In this document: positions 1-5,760 of the stretch, piece after piece | Position numbering within the stretch: the stretch's first letter is position 1 | Layout of the letters: the number at the start of each line of letters is the position of its first letter | From: CTSoil-075 sp964292325 | Lineage (GTDB): Bacteria > Bacillota > Negativicutes > DSM-13327 | Length of the DNA stretch: 5,831 nucleotides | NCBI GenBank assembly: GCA_964292325.1 | Contig: CAXYVG010000162.1 | Coordinates: 1-5,831, forward strand | Direction of reading: 5' to 3' | Program-made: the position numbers and the translations under genes | The notes under the pieces: generated by a model | The model's database searches: none | What the model was told of the DNA's origin: nothing | Seen by the model: only the letters and a program-made list of their open reading frames with translations

Positions 1-1053
1 TTCACTGTTACTCCAAAACTTACCAAATGAAAAAAATGCACTTACCATAAAACTGACTACTAAAAGCGCCAATAGTCCCCATATCCAAGTTTTCGTTTTT
101 TTCCTTCGCAATACTTGATTATCATCCAATTCGGCAACATTTGTTTTCGCTGGTTTTTTCACAATCGCTTCATCGATACGCGGTAATATTTGCGTAGGGA
201 AATCACCCCTTGCTAATTGCCTGGTATTATCATCGCGAAGATAATTTTTTACGGACTTTAAGTCAACAATCATTTCACTAATCGTATCAAAGCGATGATC
301 TAAATCTTTTGACATAGCTTTCATAACAATCGCTTCCAATAATGGCGGAACTTCAGGCTTAATTTCACGTATTGGACGTGGTTCATCTTGTAAATGTTGC
401 AACGCAATACTAATAGGTGTTTCACCATCAAAAGGCAATGTACCCGTTAGCATTTCATATAATACAACACCTAGAGAATAAATATCAGACTTAGCGCCAA
501 TTGCATTCCCTTTGGCTTGTTCTGGAGAAAAATAATGAACCGAACCAATAATCGTTCCCGTATGTTGCATAGTGGCCGAGCTCACCGCTCTAGCAATCCC
601 AAAGTCAGTCACTTTGATACGACCGGCAGCAGTCATAAGAATATTATGAGGTTTTATATCACAGTGTACCAAATCATTTTGATGAGCATGTTCTAACGCT
701 TCCGCAATATCTGTCGCAATACGGACGGCTACTTCAATTGGTAGTGGTTCGCGCAGAATATATTCTTTCAGCGTTTCACCTGATATATACTCCATAACAA
801 TATAATGTACATCTTCGTCTTTCCCTACATCATACATATTCACAATATTATGGTGCGATAAACGGGCTGCAGCCTGCGCTTCCCGTCGAAAGCGTGTTAC
901 AAATTGTTCATCATTTGCAAACTGTGCACGTAATACTTTTACTGCCACGAAGCGATCTAGCAGCTTGTCATGTGCCCGATAAACATCAGCCATACCGCCG
1001 CCGCCAATATGTTCTAAAATAGTGTATCTCTTATCAAGAGTCCGATTAATCAT
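1..1053 (-). CDS. pknB: Ser/Thr protein kinase, PknB/PrkC (PASTA-kinase) type, 3' end cut by window edge
   Basis: Partial gene: 351 codons run from the ATG at 1053 to base 1 with no stop. A Hanks-type kinase domain fills residues about 10-270. Visible are the glycine-rich loop GGGGMADVY (17-25), VAVK with catalytic Lys39, helix C Glu58, catalytic loop HCDIKPHN (130-137) with Asp132, DFG (150-152), SPE (176-178) and SDIYSLG (189-195). A basic juxtamembrane stretch (RRKKTK, 316-321) precedes one membrane helix (about 323-344), so the kinase faces the cytoplasm and an outside domain follows. In this family that domain is normally PASTA repeats, which bind muropeptides or lipid II, but it is not visible here. 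The catalytic loop has Cys131 where most family members have Arg (non-RD). The gene ends a wall-synthesis operon 16 nt after the PBP gene, with a strong SD. The kinase call is firm; the PASTA assignment is inferred from context and the membrane helix. Confidence 0.93.
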   Translation of the reverse strand, partial: MINRTLDKRYTILEHIGGGGMADVYRAHDKLLDRFVAVKVLRAQFANDEQFVTRFRREAQAAARLSHHNIVNMYDVGKDEDVHYIVMEYISGETLKEYILREPLPIEVAVRIATDIAEALEHAHQNDLVHCDIKPHNILMTAAGRIKVTDFGIARAVSSATMQHTGTIIGSVHYFSPEQAKGNAIGAKSDIYSLGVVLYEMLTGTLPFDGETPISIALQHLQDEPRPIREIKPEVPPLLEAIVMKAMSKDLDHRFDTISEMIVDLKSVKNYLRDDNTRQLARGDFPTQILPRIDEAIVKKPAKTNVAELDDNQVLRRKKTKTWIWGLLALLVVSFMVSAFFSFGKFWSNSE

Positions 1054-1059
1054 ATCAAC

Positions 1060-1071
1060 GATCACCCCCTT
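1060..1071 (-). promoter_or_regulatory. Shine-Dalgarno of the kinase gene
   Basis: On the minus strand AAGGGGGTGATC lies 6-8 nt before the ATG at 1053. It differs from the full 16S complement AAGGAGGTGATC at one base. It begins inside the TAA stop of the PBP gene (1072-1070), which favours coupled translation and fixes the kinase start. Confidence 0.8.
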
Positions 1072-2485
1072 AATGTAATGCCTTTTCTAAAATTTTCCTT
1101 GCGATTGGTGCTGCTATACTACCACCACCACCAGCATTTTCAACAATCACTGCAATTGCAACCTCTGGATTATCTGCTGGTGCAAATCCAATAAACCATG
1201 CATGAGAATCTCCATGAGGATTTTCCGCAGTACCCGTTTTGCCTGCCACTTGCACTCCTCGCAAAGAAGCAGCATTGCCTGTACCATGACTCACAACTTC
1301 CACCATCATTTCCTTTATTGTATCAGCTAATTGAGGTGTCGTTACGGTAAGCCACTCTTCAGGCGCAAACTCTTGCACTTTACTCCCCTTATCATCTGTA
1401 ATTGTACTCACAATATAGGGTTTCATTATTTTTCCCTTATTTGCAAAAGAACTTGCAAGCATTGCCATGCGCAAAGGAGTTACCAGTAAACTACTTTGAC
1501 CAATCCCGACTTGTGCCAAATCACCATTTCCTAATGCATTAAAATCCGGTAACCTAGACATAGCCTCTTGCAATTCTGATCCAACGGGACGCTTAAAACC
1601 ATATCGTTCAAACGTTTTCGTCAGCCGCTTACCACCTAGTTCCAAGCCTAATGTGCCAAAAAACACATTCGAAGACACAGTTAATGCTTCTTTTATATTG
1701 ATCTTGCCATAGGCTTTTCGATTGACCTCTTCTAGAACATAATCAGGAGGAACTTTCAAAAATCCTTCACTATTGATCGTTCGCTTCTGATCTATGACTT
1801 GTTCTGTCAATGCACCATCAGCAATCATCACTTTTATAATGGATCCTGGTGGATATAATCCTTGAACCGACCGATTCAATAACGGGCTATCTGTCGCAGT
1901 TGAAATATGATTCCATTGTTCATTTAAGGCATTTGGATTAAAACTAGGCTTGCTTACCATAGCTAAAATAGCACCCGTACGTGGCGACATGACGATAACA
2001 GCACCACGATGATCACCAAGCGCCTTATAAGCGACTTCCTGCAATTTGGCATCTAATGTCAGTACTACATTATTGCCAACCCGATTTGTCCACAAATGAC
2101 TAATGGCACCTAAATGTTGTAGCTGATTATTCTTGCCTGTCAAATACGTATTACATGTACTTTCAATACCTGCTTTTCCATAGGTTTCGCTATCATAACC
2201 TACCACATGAGCCGTTATCGCACCATACGGATATTGACGTTTAAATCCATCGCCATCCCTTTCGCTATAAGCTAATTTTTGGCCATTTTTATCTACTACC
2301 ATACCATACTCAATTTGATGTATTGCATCAGCATTGCGACGATTTAGAGGGTGAGTTGCTAAGAAATTGCTTTCTACAACTTGTATATATGACAAATAAA
2401 TAAATAAAATAACCAGTAAACTGAGTAGGCAAGATGCTACTTTTCGGATGTTACTAGCAATCACCTTCATGTCATTTCCCATCAT
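1070..2485 (-). CDS. pbpA: Class B penicillin-binding protein, peptidoglycan D,D-transpeptidase (PbpA/PBP2-like)
   Basis: A 471-residue membrane-anchored transpeptidase that cross-links peptidoglycan outside the membrane. One N-terminal membrane helix (about 14-34) is followed by a short dimerisation/pedestal region (about 45-150) containing a VVDKNGQKLA segment, the usual class B 'D-R-N-G' signature in variant form. The transpeptidase domain (about 155-470) has all three active-site motifs: SxxK at Ser215-Lys218 (PPGSIIK), SxN at Ser271-Asn273 (SSN) and KTG at 416-418 (AGKTGTAE). Length is near that of actinobacterial PbpA, and there are no C-terminal PASTA repeats. The ATG at 2485 overlaps the end of the SEDS gene by 14 nt. 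SD GGAAGTGA (2499-2492) lies 6 nt before it, whereas the later in-frame ATG at 2470 is too far from that SD. It very probably works as a pair with the SEDS glycosyltransferase just upstream. All catalytic residues are intact, so I expect an active beta-lactam target. Confidence 0.95.
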   Translation of the reverse strand: MMGNDMKVIASNIRKVASCLLSLLVILFIYLSYIQVVESNFLATHPLNRRNADAIHQIEYGMVVDKNGQKLAYSERDGDGFKRQYPYGAITAHVVGYDSETYGKAGIESTCNTYLTGKNNQLQHLGAISHLWTNRVGNNVVLTLDAKLQEVAYKALGDHRGAVIVMSPRTGAILAMVSKPSFNPNALNEQWNHISTATDSPLLNRSVQGLYPPGSIIKVMIADGALTEQVIDQKRTINSEGFLKVPPDYVLEEVNRKAYGKINIKEALTVSSNVFFGTLGLELGGKRLTKTFERYGFKRPVGSELQEAMSRLPDFNALGNGDLAQVGIGQSSLLVTPLRMAMLASSFANKGKIMKPYIVSTITDDKGSKVQEFAPEEWLTVTTPQLADTIKEMMVEVVSHGTGNAASLRGVQVAGKTGTAENPHGDSHAWFIGFAPADNPEVAIAVIVENAGGGGSIAAPIARKILEKALH

Positions 2486-3737
2486 AGATTCTCACTTCCG
2501 ATATGGTAAATAACATACCTAATAAAATAAAATTTGCAACGATTGAACTACCACCATAACTAATAAATGGCAAGGTTATACCTGTTAATGGGAAAAATTT
2601 AGTAACCCCACCAATGATAAGAAAAATTTGCAGTGCCAGAGAAAGCGCTAACCCACCAGCCACTAACATACTAAATGGCTTAGTTGCTAATAAAGCACTG
2701 CGAAAAGCGCGATACACCATTATCAGATATATGATGATCACTGCGCCTGCTCCGACAAACCCCATTTCTTCGCCTATCGCGGCAAAAATAAAGTCTGTAT
2801 GTACTTCAGGAATCATACTCGGAAAGCCGTAAGTAAGACCGCTCCCCATAATTCCTCCCGAACCCAAAGCAAATAATGATTGTACGATTTGATAAGCCTT
2901 ACCACTTGGATCACCCCACGGATTTAGCCAGATATCTACACGGGTTTGAATATGACCATATAATTTATAACAAATCATGGAACCGATTAAAAATAAAATC
3001 AAGCCAATCATTACATAACTAAATCGTCCACTTACCATATACGTCATAACCATAGCAATGCCAAAGTATAATAAGGCAGCTCCCATATCACGTTGTAAGA
3101 TAAACATCATCATCGCCATACTCCATACTGCAATCAATGGCGCAATAAAGCGCGGATGTGGCAATACAAATGGTCCATAATGCCTAGTCGCTAAGGTAAG
3201 TAGCTCTCGTCTTTCACTTAGATAAGCTGCTAGAAATAATACAATAAATACCTTTGCAAACTCAGATGGTTGAAATCTCATCGGGCCAATAATAACCCAA
3301 CTTTTATGACCACCAATATCTACCCCAAACAAAATAGCAATTAACAATAAACTAACACCAATAAAACCACACACATATTTATAATGAGCCACTTCTTCCA
3401 GTCGCCTAGAAATAAATACGGCGAATAAGAAGACGATCAACCCAATTCCAATCCACATGGATTGTGCTAAAAACAAATTTGGCTTCAGTCTGAGAATGGT
3501 TGTTAGACCAATACTAACCAGTAATGCAGCCACCGGCAAAAATAACGGATCACCAGTGTGTCCACTTTTTTGTAGCACTATATTTACCATCATAAAAGCA
3601 ACCATTAACCCACAAGTGACACCCAACACACTATAATCAACAGAACCACGGGTCAAGCTAACCGCTAAAATACCATTTAACATAATTACACCAGTGATAA
3701 AAAGCAATAGACGCTCATGGTGTCGTATGTTAGTCAT
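2472..3737 (-). CDS. rodA: SEDS peptidoglycan glycosyltransferase, FtsW/RodA/SpoVE family
   Basis: A 421-residue polytopic membrane protein that polymerises lipid II into glycan strands with a partner class B PBP, here the overlapping downstream gene. About 12 hydrophobic segments are visible (roughly 9-29, 35-55, 65-83, 92-110, 121-139, 158-173, 199-216, 218-235, 240-258, 324-343, 354-377, 389-412). The large outside loop lies at about 259-323. Family signatures are the GP-x3-QPSE-x2-K segment (151-162), AYQIVQSLFALGSGG (281-295), PEVHTDFIFAAIGEE (310-324) with the expected catalytic Asp315, and PFISYGGSS (390-398). Two helices more than the 10-helix RodA core are present at the N terminus, as in actinobacterial-locus RodA proteins. 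The ATG lies 3 nt after the phosphatase stop, with a modest SD GGGGAT (3752-3747) 9 nt away. FtsW (division) and RodA (elongation) cannot be told apart from sequence alone; the symbol follows the locus order. Confidence 0.93.
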   Translation of the reverse strand: MTNIRHHERLLLFITGVIMLNGILAVSLTRGSVDYSVLGVTCGLMVAFMMVNIVLQKSGHTGDPLFLPVAALLVSIGLTTILRLKPNLFLAQSMWIGIGLIVFLFAVFISRRLEEVAHYKYVCGFIGVSLLLIAILFGVDIGGHKSWVIIGPMRFQPSEFAKVFIVLFLAAYLSERRELLTLATRHYGPFVLPHPRFIAPLIAVWSMAMMMFILQRDMGAALLYFGIAMVMTYMVSGRFSYVMIGLILFLIGSMICYKLYGHIQTRVDIWLNPWGDPSGKAYQIVQSLFALGSGGIMGSGLTYGFPSMIPEVHTDFIFAAIGEEMGFVGAGAVIIIYLIMVYRAFRSALLATKPFSMLVAGGLALSLALQIFLIIGGVTKFFPLTGITLPFISYGGSSIVANFILLGMLFTISEVRIYDGK

Positions 3738-3740
3738 ATC

Positions 3741-4460
3741 TTATGCATCCCCATTTTTCAGTAAGATCGTCGTAATATTGTCAAAACCACCCGCATGTTT
3801 AGCCTGAGAAACTAACTTTTCAACAATCGATGAAATAGAATCTTCTTCATTTTTAATCAGTTGACAGATATCTTGTTCACTGACCATATTCGTCAAACCA
3901 TCAGTACAGAGTAAAAGAATATCGCCTGGCTCCCATTCAATGACACCTGTATCGATTTTAACCAGACAACTCGTACCGACAGCACGAGTTAACATATTTC
4001 GTTTTGGATGCGTTAACGCTTCTTCTTTAGTGATATTACCACTTTGTACTAATTCCCAAACCAATGAGTGATCATTCGTGATCTGACTGAATTCACCATT
4101 ACGCAATAAATAAAGACGACTATCACCAACATGTCCCCATGAAAGAGTATTTCCATCTACATATACTGCTGTTACCGTAGTTCCCATGCCATTGTATTCT
4201 TCTTTTGATTGTGCTAATTGATAAATCGATGTATTAGCTTGATTGATTGCCTGTTTCAGCAACTCTTCATGTTGGTATTCTTTACCATTTTCTTTTATAT
4301 AGTTACGGAGCGTGGTCGCTGCGAGCTTACTAGCAATCTCCCCCGCTACATGACCTCCCATTCCATCAGCCACTGCAAATAAATGCGGCGGTTCACAAAC
4401 ATAACTATCTTCATTCGTTTCTCTGACCAGTCCAATATCAGACATTACATGTACCAGCAA
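3741..4460 (-). CDS. stp: PP2C-type Ser/Thr phosphatase (Stp1/PrpC/PstP family)
   Basis: A 239-residue soluble cytoplasmic phosphatase that uses two or three Mn/Mg ions to remove phosphate from Ser/Thr targets of the cognate kinase. The PPM/PP2C motifs appear in order: RxxNED (Arg13-Asp18), VADGMGGH (30-37) with metal ligand Asp32, GMGTT (91-95), GDSR (112-115), DHS (130-132), TDG (186-188, Asp187) and GGFDN (224-228, Asp227). The length is that of the compact bacterial family, with no extra membrane helix; actinobacterial PstP is longer and membrane-anchored. The start is the TTG at 4460: GAGGGGTGA lies 6 nt upstream, and the first residues then align with the family N terminus. The first ATG (4445) is 21 nt from that SD. 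The stop of fhaB is inside the SD and the gap is 6 nt. Its place in the operon makes the kinase and FHA proteins likely substrates. Confidence 0.95.
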   Translation of the reverse strand: MLVHVMSDIGLVRETNEDSYVCEPPHLFAVADGMGGHVAGEIASKLAATTLRNYIKENGKEYQHEELLKQAINQANTSIYQLAQSKEEYNGMGTTVTAVYVDGNTLSWGHVGDSRLYLLRNGEFSQITNDHSLVWELVQSGNITKEEALTHPKRNMLTRAVGTSCLVKIDTGVIEWEPGDILLLCTDGLTNMVSEQDICQLIKNEEDSISSIVEKLVSQAKHAGGFDNITTILLKNGDA

Positions 4461-4466
4461 TACTTC

Positions 4467-4475
4467 TCACCCCTC
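4467..4475 (-). promoter_or_regulatory. Shine-Dalgarno deciding the TTG start of the phosphatase
   Basis: GAGGGGTGA on the minus strand, 6 nt before TTG at 4460. The last three bases are the TGA stop of the upstream FHA gene, so a ribosome ending fhaB sits on the initiation site of the phosphatase gene. Confidence 0.75.
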
Positions 4476-4934
4476 AAAACTAAATGTTACTGCTCCAATT
4501 TTAATGACATCACCATTTTGTAGTAAAACATCCTCTATTACAGGCTGACTATTACGATATGTTTTATTTGTACTATGTAAGTCAGCCAACCAATATCCCT
4601 GTTTGTATTTATTAATCGTAGCATGTTCATATGATACAAAAGCATCTTCAATAATAATGTCATTATGTTCATTTCGGCCAATGGAGGTAGTCTCTGCTAA
4701 TATAAAGCTAGTCTGTGCTAAATGCACATGACCTTTATCAATTACTACAAGTTTCGCTTGATCATAAGGCTCTATGTGATTATTATTTTTTCCCACCATC
4801 ATACTTTGTTTCGGCATTTTCAAATCGACAACCACCATTTTGATAACCCTAAACAAAAAATAATAGATCATGATCAAAAAACTGTATTGCAATACAATAC
4901 CAATCACATTAAAGACCAATGCTTTCGTAGGCAA
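4467..4934 (-). CDS. fhaB: Membrane-anchored FHA-domain protein (FhaB-like)
   Basis: A 155-residue protein with one N-terminal membrane helix (about 8-30), a short basic linker and a cytoplasmic FHA domain (about 62-155) that should bind phosphothreonine. FHA landmarks are IGRNEHNDI (85-93, Gly86-Arg87), VSYEHA (100-105, Ser101 and His104) and STNKTYRN (121-128, Asn123). The conserved NG pair after the second binding loop is NK here (Lys124 for Gly). Size and layout match actinobacterial FhaB (FipA), which links PknA/PknB signalling to the divisome. The start is TTG at 4934: GAGGTGA (4947-4941) lies 6 nt upstream, and no suitable ATG exists before residue 22, which would destroy the membrane helix. 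It lies 1 nt after the fhaA stop. A role as phospho-dependent scaffold for the wall-synthesis proteins is inferred from neighbours and homologous loci. Confidence 0.88.
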   Translation of the reverse strand: MPTKALVFNVIGIVLQYSFLIMIYYFLFRVIKMVVVDLKMPKQSMMVGKNNNHIEPYDQAKLVVIDKGHVHLAQTSFILAETTSIGRNEHNDIIIEDAFVSYEHATINKYKQGYWLADLHSTNKTYRNSQPVIEDVLLQNGDVIKIGAVTFSFEG

Positions 4935-4935
4935 T

Positions 4936-5697
4936 TTACTTCACCTCATATAAAATAACGGTATTACCGATTTTAATACGATCTCCTACCTCTAGCTCTT
5001 TGCGCATAATACGATGTTGATTGACATAGGTACCATTTAAGCTTTTTGCATCATATATAATATGCCGATCGTCTTCATATACAACATACGCTTGTAAACG
5101 AGAGGTATTCATATCTGTTAATGGTAATTCGTTACTAGCACGCCGGCCAATATTAATGCGATTCACACCTACATCCATCTGAGCGCCCGCATCAGGTCCC
5201 TCTAATACCTTCAATATTCCCACTATTGATGGTTTTTTAATCATATCACATTCTACTTTATCAAATATACGCGTATCCGAATTCAAGCAACCGCTCTCTG
5301 GCTGGATTACTTGATTTTCTTCAGGTAGAGGTTCACTAAAAGAACTAACAATATGGAAAATTCCTTTCATAACACTATCATCACTAATGATTTCAACCAC
5401 TGGTATACCACTAATGGTATATTGTCTCTGTTTTGCTTGTTCTATTAAATAAAGCGATAATTCGCTGCAAATAGACTGCCTGTATGACCCTATACGTTCA
5501 TAATCCATCTTATTTAACGTCACGATATAAGAGTTTGGTACATAAATTTTTGAAATACCAACTGTCCGTTCATCATCCATTTGCCTAACTAACTGTTTCG
5601 CAATCTCCACCGGCTGCAAACCACTTGAAAATTTCTTATTAAAAAATCCCTCAATATATTTTTCAAACATATTCTCCAAATTTCGCACAAACTTCAC
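4936..5697 (-). CDS. fhaA: DUF3662 + FHA domain protein (FhaA-like), first gene of the operon
   Basis: With the GTG start at 5697 this is 253 residues. Residues 1-118 form the DUF3662 domain typical of FhaA N termini (FEKYIEGFF at 11-19, GLQPVEIAKQL at 26-36). A short acidic linker follows (about 120-157), then a C-terminal FHA domain (about 160-253) with GRR (184-186), TSRLQA (198-203) and SLNGTYVN (219-226). No membrane segment is seen, so it is cytoplasmic. Mycobacterial FhaA has a much longer linker and binds phosphorylated partners such as the MviN/MurJ pseudokinase domain; a comparable adaptor role here is inference. The usual FHA His of SRxH is Gln202. An in-frame ATG at 5733 would add 12 residues, but it lies in the promoter -10 box and lacks an SD. 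GTG has GGAGAG at 5712-5707, 9 nt upstream, and gives a family-like N terminus (VKFVRNLENMFEKY). Confidence 0.9.
   Translation of the reverse strand: MKFVRNLENMFEKYIEGFFNKKFSSGLQPVEIAKQLVRQMDDERTVGISKIYVPNSYIVTLNKMDYERIGSYRQSICSELSLYLIEQAKQRQYTISGIPVVEIISDDSVMKGIFHIVSSFSEPLPEENQVIQPESGCLNSDTRIFDKVECDMIKKPSIVGILKVLEGPDAGAQMDVGVNRINIGRRASNELPLTDMNTSRLQAYVVYEDDRHIIYDAKSLNGTYVNQHRIMRKELEVGDRIKIGNTVILYEVK
4941..4947 (-). promoter_or_regulatory. Shine-Dalgarno deciding the TTG start of fhaB
   Basis: GAGGTGA on the minus strand, spaced 6 nt from TTG at 4934. It lies within the last codons of fhaA, whose TAA stop (4938-4936) falls between the SD and the new start. Confidence 0.78.
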
Positions 5698-5706
5698 AGT
5701 TATTAT

Positions 5707-5712
5707 CTCTCC
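5707..5712 (-). promoter_or_regulatory. Shine-Dalgarno for the GTG start of fhaA
   Basis: GGAGAG on the minus strand, 9 nt before GTG at 5697. No comparable SD precedes the ATG at 5733, apart from an AAGGAA (5748-5743) between the -35 and -10 boxes that would not be transcribed from this promoter. Confidence 0.65.
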
Positions 5713-5731
5713 AATTAAATTAATATATTTC

Positions 5732-5760
5732 ATTATACGTCATTCCTTCTGGATAGTCAA
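5732..5760 (-). promoter_or_regulatory. Sigma-A type promoter of the fha-stp-rodA-pbpA-pknB operon
   Basis: Read on the minus strand: TTGACT (5760-5755), a 17-nt spacer (5754-5738), TATAAT (5737-5732). This is 11 of 12 consensus bases with ideal spacing. Transcription should start near 5724-5726, giving a leader of about 27-29 nt that carries the SD and the GTG start of fhaA. No operator-like palindrome is evident around it, so constitutive housekeeping expression is a reasonable guess. No other promoter or terminator of similar quality was noticed between the six genes. Confidence 0.85.

Noticed and set aside
2468..2470. ATG at 2470 as the PBP start
   Set aside because: The good SD GGAAGTGA is placed 6 nt before ATG 2485 and 21 nt before this one.
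2614..2832. Plus-strand open frame of 72 codons
   Set aside because: It lies opposite the SEDS gene, whose conserved motifs cover this stretch; the translation resembles no family and has no SD.
4674..4695. ETTS sequence in FhaB resembling the GarA/OdhI phosphorylation motif
   Set aside because: It falls in the FHA beta strand right before Gly86-Arg87, where GarA has its ordinary ITSAGR strand, not in a flexible N-terminal tail; likely coincidence.
4722..4958. Plus-strand open frame of 78 codons
   Set aside because: It is antisense to fhaB and the fhaA 3' end; its translation is rich in His, Ile and Phe, typical of antisense to AT-rich coding sequence.
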